A stretch of DNA of 64,000 nucleotides from Selaginella tamariscina (GCA_003024785.1 PUQB01000523.1:1-64000), one strand, 5' to 3'. Numbered from the stretch's first letter, positions 24,735 to 37,792 are shown. Made by a program: numbers and translations. Notes: generated from the letters alone by a model not told the origin.

Positions 24735-25547
24735 TATCAGAGTTTTAACCCGAAGGACCAACATTGGCTTCTAAATGATCATCCGATGTCAACACCCTGT
24801 TGTGCAACGCTAAGTCTTTTAAGACAACCTCAAAAATCTTACTCATATGCCTAAATGGTATGAAACTTAAAGTCCTACCTTAAATCCTAAAATGCTAGAG
24901 GATAATTTGAGTAAACTTTAGGATCCTGTTCAAAAGACCTAGACATGCTCATGTTCTAACCCACTAAGAAGAGGGGACATGCCTCAACCTTTAACTCTTG
25001 AAGTGTGCACTCCGAAAACCTTATGGGCGTGGATTTGCAAGGTTAAAGTAGCCTACCTTGAAGGTGTGATGTATCTCTATTATTTGGAAGTTAAAGCGAC
25101 ACAACATAGGGTTGTGCCTTGATAGCTTGCATTGTAAAAAATAACAAGCTCAATTATGAACCCAAAATTCTCAATATATATTATATTTAATATATGTAAT
25201 AGAACCCCTGTTTTCCTCTTTTATAAAGTGAGTTAACATGAAATATCATTCTTAATAAAAATATACTTAGTGAGTTTGACTTAATAGCCCATCAACCCTT
25301 AAACCCTAATTAGGGCGTGGGGTTATACAAATAACCTAACCAAGACACAAAAAACGAGGTAAGAGTTTTCTAAATGAAATTGTTAATTTTGCTTAAAGTT
25401 TTTGGTAAATACCTAATAATTCTTGTTACTAGATATTCAAGTGCACTAAACATGCATGTTTCTTCAACATTTAGAGCTTGTTAATATAATCCAGTTAGTA
25501 ATAACAATTAACATTAAATAAAAAGAGTCGTAATAAAAACTATAAAT
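24735..25547 (-). repeat. 5' LTR of LARD A
   Basis: The element's strand starts TATAGTTTTTATTACGACTC and keeps landmarks of the young LTR at 58836: TAGTGCACTTG, TTAGGTATTT, AACCCCACGCCCTAAT and a start of the R/U5 part with GTGCAAC-like residues. It is shorter than the left LTR by one internal block. Confidence 0.7.
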
Positions 25548-26284
25548 AGTGGGTTTATTCTTAAGTTGATTAACTTTGTGAGTTTATCTTAAGATCCCAA
25601 TTTTCACTAAGAAATTTTAATTAAAAACAATTGAAATGAATATTATCATAAATGAATAAAAACATCGACTGTGAAAATCATCATTAACTATAATAACTGA
25701 GCTAAAGGCATGTACTCATATTAAAGTCACAAAACTAACGGTTCTAGTCCTCCTGAGTTCACTAATTAGTAATGGTATGTTAGGACATTTACCATACCAA
25801 AAAAGTTTAAATTCACATTGAGGTATACTATATACGTATGTTTAGGATTTAAGGCTAGGGTTTATTTTGTAGTAGCATGTTGCAGTCGTTCCTGTTTTCC
25901 ACTCCCCATCATTAGTGGCAATTTTTGTGTCCATCCAGAATTATAGTTCCTTTCCTTCAACATCTAATCCTCCATTTTGAATCTCTCTTTTCTTTTTCAA
26001 TGAATTCCTCAACTTCATATTAGATTTTATTACACACATATTTATAAGCACAATTATAACTATCTACTTAGATATTTTATTTTTAATAAATCATTTAATA
26101 GTTCAGTCATACATTTATATATTTTAATTTATTTTAACATATAAACATGATAAATAATAATAATGTTTAATATTCACTCCAGATTAATAAGCTAGCAAAT
26201 TAATTTATTATACTTAAAATAATAAAAGGACTTATTAGTCCAATAAAGAAGTTTTATCTTTTAAATATGGTACATTACTTTGGC
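25548..26284. other. Unit-1 flank shared with unit 2
   Basis: No gene. The stretch from atagtgggtttat through the tatcataaatgaataaaaac segment to the aataataataatgtt stretch matches 36410-36475 plus 37205-37665 in unit 2, and in part 40450-40640 upstream of the third gene copy. Unit 2 has about 730 bp extra at 36475-37205. Confidence 0.7.
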
Positions 26285-27952
26285 TTATTAATTTGAAGTG
26301 AAGGAATGTTTAAAGTTTATTCATGGGGTTAAATACAAGTGTACATAAAAACATCCCAACGGATTTTATATAAACCTACTCTTATTCCCATCCCCCTAAA
26401 CCCAAGCATCGCTGAGTGTTCGAAGAAGAAAGTAATCGATTCAGACCTTTACGGGTCTAGTCTCTCGCCCGGATACTGTCTCGAGCTTCAATCTCCAAAC
26501 CACAGCTCACAAGCACACACCAAAGAAAAAGCAAACACAAACAAACGAGGCCAAACCAATTGCAGCAGATGCCCAAAGTAGCTCCATGACAACCACTATA
26601 GCATACCACATACACATCCACCAAGATCAAACATCAAATGCCCAAGGATATGCCCAATACGCATCAGAATGACCACTTATTGCAAACACACCAAACCTCT
26701 TCGTAAACAAGAACCATCGTTGCAGTTGCCCTCTTAAAGATACCCATTAGACCTTAGAGCAATCCCCGCAAACTGTATAGCAAATGCCCATCAAAGAGGA
26801 GTAACACCAAGCAACACACAAACAAACGAGGTCAAACCAATCTGCAGCAGATGCCCAAAGTAGCTCCATCACAACCACTATAGCATACCACATACACATC
26901 CACCAAGATCAAACATCAAATGCCCAAGGATATGCCCAATACGCATCAGAATGACCACTTATTAAAACACACCAAACCTCTTCATAAACAAGAACCATCA
27001 TTGCAGTTGCCCTCTTAGAAGATACCCATTAAACCTTAGAGCAATCCCCCGCAAACTGTATAGCAAATGCCCATCAAAGGAGTAACACCGTACCAGAATA
27101 ACCATACTCGTTTCCAAGCATGGGAGCCTCACGCCCGGGGTGTGCTAGGCTCAACGCACACGCCGACAAGCCATAAATGGTGGTCCTTACCATCAAACAT
27201 GGGGCCGCACTTCCACTAGTAGCTCAAATCCTGGAAGCCGACTCAAAAAGATGCCACTACTGCAACCAGCAAGAGGCAATGAAGCACGAAACGCAAATGC
27301 CTGAACCAACAAAGTGTATAACTCCTTCTAGACACCCAACCAGCAACACGTATTCGGGGTCTTCAGTCCCTGACCATTCAGCACAGGCCCGTAGGTAGTG
27401 CCTAACCCGAGCAGTGAGCCAATCAAGTGCATACGAATTTGCCACACAGCTTTGCCCATTCACCGCAAGTGCCACAAGGAACCAACGTCGCCAGGAACAC
27501 GACCATCCACATACACATACACATACGCAAGTGCCAACAACATGTCACTCGGGGTCTTCAGTCCTCTGACCTTTCAGCATGCCCGTAGGCGCGCCTAACC
27601 CAAGCAACGAGCTAATCAAGTGCGCATGCCACCAGAAACAACCAGCATCACAAAGAACAAATCACACGTCGACTAACCATGAAGCTTCCTCAACAAAATC
27701 AATGACCATTGCCCCCACATGCAAGACCAGAACAAGAGCAAACGCCACCAAATCGTCATGTCTAGCCAAAAGGGACCACCACTGAACCATGGTAATACTC
27801 GCAAATAGCTATGGGTGACGAGGCCATGATGTAATCCGCATCATCATATGTACCATTGTAGTTGATGACTTGCCTAGACTCCGCTTGCCGTGGCTACAAG
27901 GGAGTCAGCAATATCGCTTTCAAACAAGACATTATTAATTTGAAGTGAAGGA
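26285..27952. mobile_element. 1.6-kb foreign block bounded by a 21-bp direct repeat
   Basis: Identical 21-bp repeats (core attaatttgaagtgaagga) at 26285-26305 and 27932-27952 flank a block richer in C and A that is missing from unit 2 and from the third unit. The repeats look like a target duplication. Inside, about 270-290 bp is tandemly duplicated (26531-26810 and 26818-27088). Short open frames exist on both strands but none with recognisable motifs. There is no obvious poly-A tail or inverted end. It may be a retro-inserted transcript or filler from break repair. Confidence 0.6.
26531..27088. repeat. Direct tandem repeat, about 285 bp, two copies
   Basis: Both copies start with caaacaaacgagg and include cagatgcccaaagtagctcc and a ccatcaaag...agtaacacc end. 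Differences are a few substitutions and short indels, so the duplication is fairly recent compared with the surrounding decay. Confidence 0.85.
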
Positions 27953-28149
27953 CCAGACAACAATTCCATGTTAGGACTAATTTTTTATTAATAAGGTAAT
28001 TATATATATCAACTTATTTAAATTATATATATTTAACCTTTGAATATAGACTTTTTCTTATAAAACATTTTCTATGCCATTATAGATATTTATTTATGAA
28101 TCTTTCTTTCTTACAAATACTAATGATACGTATTATTAAATGTATTTTT

Positions 28150-28764
28150 CTACAACTAAAAATATATTTAACCCTGAGCCTTTATGGAAGGGTTATCAGG
28201 GTATAGCGCACATATTGGGCTTCACAAGCCCAAGAGACATCAAGAGGTTAGCAGCTGTTAACAAACAATTCCTTGAATCTTCGAAATCTCGCCTTGCTTA
28301 CTGCGGATTATTACCACCGCACTGGGAGCAAATTATTTTAGATTACCATGGTAATCTCGAGAGGATCTCTGTAAAACCACTTCGCAATGGGGTGTTCATC
28401 CAAGATAAAAATGGCATAAAAAATAAGGTAAATTATATTATGTGTACTTGAATGAATATAAAAAGTATTATTTATCTGCAATAAATAATTAGACTAGGTA
28501 GTTTTATATCATTTTCTCTAATATTTATTCATTTATCACTAGTGTATATCTACAAATAAATAATATAGAGAGAATGAATATAAAAAGTATTATTTATTTA
28601 TTTGCAGATATACAGTATTGATGACGATGGAATTACCAGAATGATTTCTGCACGAGGAATAAGTATTGTATGGGTAGACGATCCACGTTATTGCTTATAT
28701 ATGCCTTACCAAGGCTCAAGGTTTTATTCATTCACACACACACACACACACAGTGTCACACACA

Positions 28765-28843
<79 letters not shown>

Positions 28844-29510
28844 TATTAATAGTGGTAAAGTGTATGTATAACTTCTCTACATTTAAAGCATTTTTGAATT
28901 TAAAGCTATTAGAACCACACACACGTATTACAGGTTTGAAGATGTGGCATATTCGAAGGCTATATGGTGGTTGGAGCTCAGGGGAGTACTGAGAGGATAC
29001 TGGTGACCAGGAACTTACATAGTCTTGTTCCGCTTGCAACTTGAAATCAAGAATAAATCGGCTACAATACCATTTGCAGCATATGGTTGGAATGCAAGGG
29101 AGCCTGTGACGTTCAGCTTTTCTACAGGGCAAAACAGGGTACTTAACACACACACACGCATGCACACACACATACACACACAATTTATAACATGTGAACT
29201 TGCAGTGAGTGCATCTTATTTAGATGATCCTTCAAGGAATCTTAGTAACACTCGGTCACCACGGGCTTGTGTGAGGAGTGAGGAGGACGGTTGGATGGAG
29301 TTTGAGATCGGAGAATTTACAGTGGAGGATGCAGGTGAGGAGGTAGAGATTTCCTTCTCAATGACGGAGATAGAGAATGGGAACTGGAAGGGTGGATTAT
29401 ATGTTGATGGTGTTGTTATTAGGCCTAAACACCTGGTGCATGATGATGTCATGGTACATGAACGACGCAGACTTCCTTGGATACAACGTTTTCTTCATAT
29501 GCTAATATAA
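28150..29510 (+). pseudogene. F-box/PP2-B-like gene, copy 1 (inactivated)
   Basis: Exons by comparison with the copy at 41136: about 28200-28427, 28608-28720, 28934-about 29138, 29206-29510, all with GT-AG edges except a doubtful donor after exon 3. It keeps the F-box remainder (AHILGFTSPRDIKRLAAVNK), the PP2 start (ARGISIVWVDD) and the PP2 end (DGWMEFEIGEFTVED). Lesions: the start codon and first F-box residues are removed by a deletion of about 47 bp near 28202, and a TGG to TGA nonsense change lies in exon 3 near 29007. F-box/PP2-B proteins are SCF ubiquitin-ligase adaptors with a lectin-like PP2 domain. Confidence 0.8.
28733..28838. repeat. (CA)n-(GT)n-(GA)n compound microsatellite
   Basis: Lies in the second intron of PP2 copy 1, directly after the exon-2 donor. 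The same place carries a CA/TC/GT/GA tract in copy 2 and a short TA-GT run in copy 3. Confidence 0.9.
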
Positions 29511-29869
29511 CCATGGTTGAAATGTTAAATACAATAAAACTGACATATGTTATAATAAATGCAGTGTAGGTGTGCGTTTGTCTCATACTTTATATATGTG
29601 TGTGTGTGCGCGCGCGCGCGTGAGAGAGAGATTTTAAAAGGTTATATATTGAAAATCAAGACATTCTTTATACACTTTGGAGAATCAGAAGAAATATATA
29701 CAAATGTATATACACACATTTAATTCATATATACCTTTGCTTATTATTTAAAAACTTATATGTTCATTACAACACCTGTGTGTGTGTGTTGATATTGTTG
29801 TATGCCTCTTATATTCTTCATTAAAAAGGAGATAGATAGAATACATATATACATAATAAGTTTATCTCT

Positions 29870-30291
29870 AAATTGGATCTTTAATTAACCTAGTTAGTTT
29901 ATTTTTAGACTCGATTCTTACCCCTTAATGTTATTCTTAACCTAGTGCATATTTAGTTACTTAACCCTTAACCTCCTAAGTTTATCAATGCTTAAGCTTA
30001 ACTATTTAATAACCCTTAACCCTTTATAATTCTTAACCCGGTAAATTTGTATTCAGATTGAACTCTTAACCTAGTTATTATTCTTAATTGATGAGTTTAT
30101 CTCTAATAACTCATGTCATGCATGCCTAATTCACGGCCTTAATAGTGCTACATGGGATTAGGTTTAGGATGGTCTTAACTATTTACTTAAATAATGTAGT
30201 TATTATCCTTAACATAGTGATTTTATTCTCCTTAACTAAAATATTATCATTAATTTATCCTTAATCTAGACCCTTAACCTAGTTGTTATTG
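29870..30291. repeat. Degenerate minisatellite of aacctagt-gtttat units
   Basis: A string of loosely repeated 18-25 bp units of the type cttaacctagtnagtttatc fills the gap between unit 1 and LARD B. The same unit fills parts of both inverted-repeat arms (about 3400-3790 and 16270-16740) and the stretch after LARD B (36415-36530). Confidence 0.6.
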
Positions 30292-31733
30292 TGTAACACG
30301 TCATTTAACATTAACATCATGTGTAAGTAACACTAAGTCTTTCCAAGATGATTCAATAGTCTAACTTAAATGCTTAAATAAACATGAGATACCCTAAGTC
30401 CCTCAAAATGACTATCACTTAAACCTTAGAGGATAATTCGAATAAACTTTAGGATCATGCCCCAAGACACTTAGATAGGCTCATGTCCTAACCTTACTCT
30501 TTAGGGTGACAAGGAGTACCTTAGCCCACAACTAACCCTTAATGGTTTGAGTGACTAAGTCATACCTTAGACCTAAGGCTAGTACTTAATGAGAACATGA
30601 AGCAGACATAAGTGTTTTATTAAGTAAATTTCTTAAGATTGTTTGAATAACCCTAATTACACAATCTTATAAATGCTTTACTAAAAGGCTCTTACTAATG
30701 AGCTTAGGTTATTCAAGTCATGAATCCCAAGGAGTGCCTTACTAAAGGGCTTGTTGAACTCATGAATCTCAAAGGAGAACACCCTTTAACCAACTGTGCT
30801 AATAGCACACTTAATTGTGAGACTTAACATTTCTTGAGTCGATGCCCAATACTTAACACTTTAAAATGAGCACAAGCACGACTACGTGCTAAAGTATCAA
30901 ACCCCTCGAGCATTAAGCCTATGAGGCAGCCCAAAGGGTGTGCCTCAGGTATTATATCATATGTGAGCTATCTCACTATAGCCTCTTAAATTCAAGAGTT
31001 ACACATGTTGTCACGAATGTGACTCACAAATGCCAACTCTAAAACTCCTATGTGAACCCTTAAGAACTTGGGAAAGAGAGTTTGTTAATCAAGATCCCAC
31101 GTTCACAATTGGATAAGAACACGAATGTGCCCTACTTAGTTGTGAGTGTTACTCCTAACTTGACGTGAAGGAGGAGGTTGGAGACATGCCTTAATCTCTG
31201 ACCCTTGAAATGTGCACTCCAACAAGACCTCATATGCACGGGTTCGCTAATGTTAAGAATAGGCAACCTTGAAGATGGGACGTACTCCTATCATTTAAAA
31301 GTTGAAACGGCATAACAAAAGATTGTGCCTTAACAACACAAGCTAAGCTTGCACAAGTAAAAAAATAATGAACTCAAGAACTCTCACTACATATCCTACT
31401 TAATATATGTAATAGAGCTCCCCCTCATTTTTATGTTTTGTAAAATGGGTTAGCATAGAATATCATTTCCAATAGGAATATACCTAATAACCCATTGACC
31501 CCTAAACCTTAACCCAAGGGGTTTAGAACACGGGGTTAGGACAACCCTAGGGTTAGGTCAACCCTAAGGGTGTTTCTACCCATGCCAAACTCATTGAAAT
31601 TAATAAATAATCCAACAGGGACATGGAAAATGAAGGCAAAAGTTTTCTAAATGGAAGTGCTAACTTTTACAAATACTTAATTATGACACCCGACTAACCA
31701 TTACTAAATACCAATGTCCAAAAAACTATGACA
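30292..31733 (-). repeat. 3' LTR of LARD B
   Basis: The inner edge ends ctatgaca at 31733. Outer edge at about 30292 by comparison with the right LTR (aacactaagtcttt and ggataattcgaataaacttt landmarks). It has about 680 bp (roughly 30508-31185) that the right LTR lacks. Confidence 0.65.
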
Positions 31734-31746
31734 CACTCTCCCTATT
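31734..31746 (-). promoter_or_regulatory. Polypurine tract of LARD B
   Basis: The element's strand reads AAATAGGGAGAGTG next to TGTCATAG of the 3' LTR; it differs by two positions from that of LARD A. Confidence 0.7.
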
Positions 31747-34700
31747 TGAAAATGTCAATGTCCTTATTAATGTAAAACTCTAACTCCAAAATTAAATAAT
31801 GTTAAAAAACATTAACCAAAACTAACATATCACTCTATGCGGAGTCAACAAAAAGTTCACATAATTTTCATTATCCCCTTGTATTATACGAAATCAAGTA
31901 CTTTAGAACCATTGTTCATTGAGTCATAAACTATCTCAGTTGCTATAGGCACCACTTACAACATGAAATTACCTAGAGACCTTTGCACGTTTGTAAAGTT
32001 TGTCATATAGCTCAAATAACATAATGGTTAATTTCTTTACTTAATTAGAATATATATTGAAGGCTTTTAATTAATGTTAATTGTCGACCCTAAGTTAATA
32101 AGAAATAAAGCCTTGCTTTATTTCTTGACTTTTAAATACACTTGATGACCTTGTCATCAAGTGCACAATAAACAATTTGAGTCCATCTCAAATACTGAAT
32201 TCAACACCTTCACGTTTCTTTGATTTTTTAACGATTCTACATCTCCACATGTTATGGTATTATAGCCTCACGTTTCTACATCCTTCAATGTCTCTCATTA
32301 CCTCTTACATAAGGGTCTGCTACTATATCTATTCCTCGTTAGTGTATAACTACACTAGATTAGGTATGAAACTTTTATCGGAATCAGAGTATTATTCTTA
32401 AAACCTTTTTCTTTGTAGACATGTCCTTTATAGCTATACACATGTATACAACAAGGTTTCGTCAACATGAAATTATCCTATCCATTTGGTGTGTCTTTAA
32501 CAAAATTTGGAAATTAAATTTAATTCAAATTTGCTACTAAGTGTCAAACACTACCATTTGTTTTTGCAACCGACTTTATACCGACTTTATACTTTTTTAA
32601 AACACCAACCATTCAAGGAGTAAATATAAATTAAAATACCTTTCTATTAAACTAATGTGAACACCATGAAACTCAACTTATATCTAGTGTTTCAACCGAA
32701 ATATCATTGTCTCAACTGATTAATTCCTATTATACTCATTCCCCAAAAACACAACAACTAAATTCATTTAATAATTATTAACTTCACTAAGTTTAAAAAT
32801 TGAATTTTAAAACTTAGTTCCCATAATAAGAGTCTCTTTAAAGTCGTAATATTGCACACTTTTGTAAGATTATATTCATTTCCAACTCTCTCAAACAAAT
32901 TGTGTAAATGTTCCCCAACACTATTAACATTTCCACTAATTTAAACAATTAGTGTGTTTGATACACACTTTTAACTAATCCCATCAATGAACAATTGCAT
33001 CTTGATATTGATACATTTGAGTTAATGTATATCAACTAACTTTTAAATTCCAATGTTTTTGACAAGTTGTTACATTTAGTGAATATGACTTTATAATTCG
33101 TATCAATTTATGAAATGCAAGGGTTGTACTATAAATACGGATTTAGTTAAAATGAATCGAACTTCAATTTTAAAATGAAAATATAATGCTACTTCAATAT
33201 TCTAAGGAACTGTTCATGGACTAAGAAAAATCATGAAAAATATTATGTTCATCTAGCTAATTTAGTAAAATACTATCCTCACACTAATATCATGACATTG
33301 AAGTTCACACTAACTTTATATTTTAATTATATTCTCATAATTCAACAAAACTCCCTAAACATAAATAAGATATTTAATTCAATATATTGAACTAACATAC
33401 ACTATTCAATTTGGACACATTGTAATTCCACAAAGAATCGCATTGCTCCCCAATCAATGTATTGAAAAATTCTTTCTCATTTCTTAATTAATTTGAAGAC
33501 CTTGTTTTAAGTTACAACACTAAAGTATATTAAAGTGTTAAATCTAAATCTCTCTTTTGAATCCTTTTTTTTTATGATTATGCCCACCTCATGTGATCAT
33601 AACTAAGTCTTAATATTGAGTAATTCAATTTCATTATTTAATTGATATTATATCATACTTTGCTAAATTATTTATAATTAATCTTAAAAAATTATCATAA
33701 ATACTTCTAAAATCTAGAGTATATCTTAACAGATGACATAATAGGAAATTTTATATTCTTGAACCAAATATTAGACTATACACTAGGGATTTTATATCAC
33801 AATCGTTAAAAAAGGACATCATCTTCTTAAGCTAATTTAATAATTCATCATTGTACTTTCACAAATATTGAATCAAACTCAAGAAACACCATCGAACCTT
33901 AAAATATAACCGATAATGAACCTAAGGACATCATCAAACCTTGAGTCAAGAAAAGTTTTATTTTCAATTGAATATGCATACTTTGTATGTTCTCTAAGTA
34001 CCCACATTTGTAACATGATGCAAAGTTAAAAATCAATAATTGTATTCGGCTTCAAGATAAAATTAATACCCAAAACTAGCACCAACTTCTAACCCACCGA
34101 ATACTGACTTCTTTAAAGAAGCATAACTCAAACATTCCCACATCATGAAATGTAATAAAAGTATTATAATGTTTGTAATATTTTGATAACACTAGTTGGA
34201 AGTAGCATTAGGTGGAATAGTTTGTTAAATTCAAATTCAAAGTCACTTGATTTGGACAAGTATAACTTGAAACCTTAATTAGTTATAAGCGCGTACTCTA
34301 TATTCAAGTTAGTTAGCTCGACTAACTTGATTATGGAGTTGTTTCATATGAGATCATGAAAAGGTGATAAAATGATAATTTATGATAGTAGAGGGATTTA
34401 ATATTGCATTTTTATCAATGCACTTTTGAGGTAGATGGCGCAATCTTCCAAAAATAAAAATGTTAAAAATATACATTTACATGTTTAATCTATTGAGTAT
34501 AAGAAGACTTGCATAGTGAAGGCGTTTGGTGTACACTTATGCATTTTATTATTAACTCTTTAAGCTTAAAATCTGTAACATTATTTATAATATGAGGATT
34601 GATTAGTTTAATCTCTTGAACAATGGTGATTCCTTAGTTAACAAGAGCATTAAGTTGAGGATCTCAATTTGTTCAAAAATTATGTAAGAAACTTACTATG

Positions 34701-35508
34701 TTTATTAAGTATGTTGAGAATGTGGATCTTCAACCAACTACTTAACATATTCATCATATGTTAATACGTGGCTTTTTATTGTACTATAAGTTCAACACCA
34801 TAATTTGTTTCTTGAGTTACACTCTTGAAAATCTGCACTAAAGTAAGAACTCATTCTGCACTTTAGATCAGAATGTAGTGTTCATTCTTATGTTTGAATA
34901 TGCCTCTTTTTTGAAATCAAATATGCACATTTGAGCATAACTCTTTTCCCATTTAAATGTTATTGTCGAAATCGATATTAAATCTTGACCTAAGTCAAAA
35001 CTCATTGGACACTATCATGTTCTTAATCACATGTTATCCCAATTCATACACCTTAAGAAAAAGAAAAATTTCAATAAGGTGCAGATTTAACATATCACAT
35101 GATATATTTCACAAGACTTAATTTATAAGTCATAACAAACTAGTTTGCCATGTCTTATAAAAGTGTTTGGTAAACTAACTTGCACAAATAAAAGTAAAGT
35201 AACATGAATAACCATAAGGTAAACTAAATTGAACAATTGTAAAGTAAAGTAACTTGGACAACGGTAAAGGTAAAATGACTTAGCATGCAACTTGGACGTT
35301 GCCTTTTTAGTACCACCTTGGATACTAAATTATAAAACTCACACCCACTTACCAAATAGATGTTCTATGAGTTATAAATGTCAAGACCAACTCTCTGTGT
35401 AGATATCAAGCATATTAATCGAAAGTGATAAAGTATTTTAAAAACTTAGAATTAATTAAACCCTGAAACACACTACAATTTTAGGTAGTCTTACTAATTA
35501 AAAAATAG

Positions 35509-35521
35509 GTTCTGATACCAA
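35509..35521 (-). promoter_or_regulatory. tRNA primer binding site of LARD B
   Basis: TTGGTATCAGAAC on the element's strand, one base from the initiator-Met tRNA complement, adjoining the LTR end at 35523. Confidence 0.75.
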
Positions 35522-35522
35522 T

Positions 35523-36410
35523 TATTAAAGTTTTAATTTGAAGGGCCAATAAGTGGCTGCTAAGTGGCCATATAATATTAATACCCTATGTGATAACATT
35601 AAGTCTTTCAAGATGACCACAAGAGTTTGACTCAAATGCCTAAATAGTCATGAAACCTAAGGTCTTTACCCTAAGTCCCCTAAAGTGACTATTTCATAAA
35701 TTTTAAAAAGACTTAAATAAGCTCATGCCCTAACCCCATTAAAAAGAGACATGACTCAACCTCTGACCTTTAAGGCTAGAGACATGCCTTAACCTAAAGT
35801 GTGCACTCTGCAAAACCTCCCGGGTATATAGATGTCAAGGTTAAAAGTAGGCTACCTTGAAAGTGGAACATATCTTTATTGTTTAGAAGTTGAAGTGGTA
35901 TAACAAAGGGTTGTACGTTTATGACACAAGTTAAAGCTTGTACCAATAAAAGAATAATGAACTCAATTATGCAGATCATACTTAATATATGTGACAGAGG
36001 CTTCCCACATTTTCCTCTTTTGTAAAGTGGGCTAGCACATAATATTATTCTTAATAAGAATATACTTGGTGAGTTGATCTTAAACCCTAACCTAAGGGGT
36101 TTAAGGCGGGGGTTAAAGAAACCCTAGGGTTAAGTCAATATTAGACATGTTTCTACCATATCCAACATGTCAAACTCACCTAAACTAACAAATAACCCAA
36201 TTGGGACACAAAAAATGAAGGTAAACGCTTTTTAGATGGAAGTGTTAATTTCACTTAAAGTTTCTTATAAATACCTGACAATACATGGGCAAACCATTAC
36301 TAGATACTCAAGTGTATTAAGTAGGCATGTTTCCTCAACATTTAAAACTTATCAATATAGTTTGATATGTGATAACATTTATCATTTAAAATAAAGAAAA
36401 GTCATAACAT
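35523..36410 (-). repeat. 5' LTR of LARD B
   Basis: Aligned throughout with 24735-25547. The outer edge lost about 13 bases (gtcataac runs directly into atagtgggttt), so its terminal TG is gone. Confidence 0.65.
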
Positions 36411-37792
36411 AGTGGGTTTATCCTTAAGTTGATTAACTTAGTGAGTTTATCTTAAGATCCCATTTAATGATGATAAGTTTATCCCTAAGTTAGATCTTTA
36501 ACCTATCTTAATCTTGTAAGTTTAAGATAATAATCAAATTGAATTTAGGATAACTATTGAATTAAATTTAGGATAAGTGTTAGATTGAGTTTAACTCAAA
36601 TCATTAAATATAATTTAAAATAACTATCATACAAAATTTAAAATGGCCATCGATGGTGTATTAATAATACAATGTTTAGTATTTAGGATAACCATTTAAT
36701 ATGATTTAGGATGGTAGTCGTAACACACATTTAAAATTGAAAATGATAATTAAATAAGATTTAGAATGGCCATTGATGACACATTAAAATGACTATTAAA
36801 TAATGTTTAAGATTTAATATGACTATTAAATAAGATTTAAAATAATCATTAATAATATATATTTAAGATTTGAGATAACCATTGATGGGACGTTAATAAC
36901 ACATATAAATAAACACACCCACACACTGAATAAACTTATTATATACTAATATATTATGTATATCCATAGTTTATTTGTAAGGTTTAGAATTTAATAACCT
37001 TAGACATTAAATCTAGTATTAAATTTAAATGGTTTATGTAATTATTTTTGAGACTTACCTGAATAACCTAACCCTACATATAGTTTAAGTTTGATGGTGG
37101 AGATTAAAGTGTTTAGTAAGTAGATTGTAATTGTTTATAGCCTTTTATAGTTTCACTCACAGTCACTTGTTTTGAAGATACTAAAAGGGTACTTTTAAGT
37201 GCGAGTTCGACAACAACATATACTAAGAAATTTTAATAAAAAACAGTTGAAATTAATATTATCATAAATGAATAAAAACATCGACTGTGAAAATCATGTT
37301 TAACCATATTAACTGAGCTAAAGGCATGTACTTAGATCAAAACTCGAGTTCAATGGTATGTTCACGAAGGTATACTATATACGTGTTTAGGGTTTAAGGC
37401 TAAGGTTATTTTGTATCAGCATCCTCCTTTTCTCCAACATCTAATCCTTTGGTAAACATCCATTTTTGATCTCTCCTTTTTTTTTTAATGAATTCCTCAC
37501 TTCCTATTCAGATTTTATTACACACATATTTATAAGCACAATTATAACTATCTACTTAAATATTTTATTTTTAATAAATAATTTAATAGTTCAGCCATAC
37601 ATTTATATATAAACAAGATAAATAATAATAATATTCTTATTTACTATTTACTCCAGATTAATAAGCCCATAAGAGATCTTTTAACTAAATAGTACTTTTT
37701 ATATTCATTCTCTCTGTATTTATTTATTTACAGATATACACTAGTGATAAATGAATAAATATTAGAGAAAATGATATATAATTTATTTGCAG
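36411..37792. other. Unit-2 flank, no gene
   Basis: 36411-36475 and 37205-37700 match the unit-1 flank. The 730 bp between are AT-rich with repeated aggatnactatt-like and atttaggatg-like units and no coding frame. 37700-37792 is intron sequence of PP2 copy 2, whose first exon is missing. Confidence 0.55.

Larger units (their letters stand above)
19265..25547 (-). mobile_element. LARD A: non-coding LTR retrotransposon derivative
   Basis: Minus-strand element: right (5') LTR 24735-25547, tRNA primer site 24721-24733, about 4.0 kb of AT-rich interior with no gag or pol similarity, polypurine tract 20678-20691, left (3') LTR 19265-20677, truncated on its outer side. LARD B at 30292-36410 matches it along LTRs and interior. 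The LTR is a strongly mutated relative of the LTR at 58836-59799. Without coding capacity it would have depended on an autonomous relative. Confidence 0.75.
30292..36410 (-). mobile_element. LARD B: second copy of the non-coding LTR element
   Basis: Same architecture and sequence as LARD A: right LTR 35523-36410, primer site 35509-35521 (TTGGTATCAGAAC on the element's strand), non-coding interior of about 3.8 kb, polypurine tract 31734-31746, left LTR 30292-31733 with its outer end preserved. It lacks the MITE and the 285-bp block of LARD A. Flanks on the right match those of LARD A, so the two came from one insertion by segmental duplication and not from two transpositions. Confidence 0.75.

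Noticed and set aside
26339-27785. Several overlapping open frames of 65-80 codons on both strands
   Set aside because: They follow the C/A-rich composition and the tandem duplication; none has a recognisable motif, start context or splice pattern.
28728-29183. 151-codon minus-strand frame over PP2 copy 1
   Set aside because: It is the shadow of exons 2-4 plus a CA/GA microsatellite; the plus strand carries the gene.
29870-30291. CRISPR-like array of short repeats
   Set aside because: Units are degenerate, have no constant spacers and the DNA is plant nuclear.
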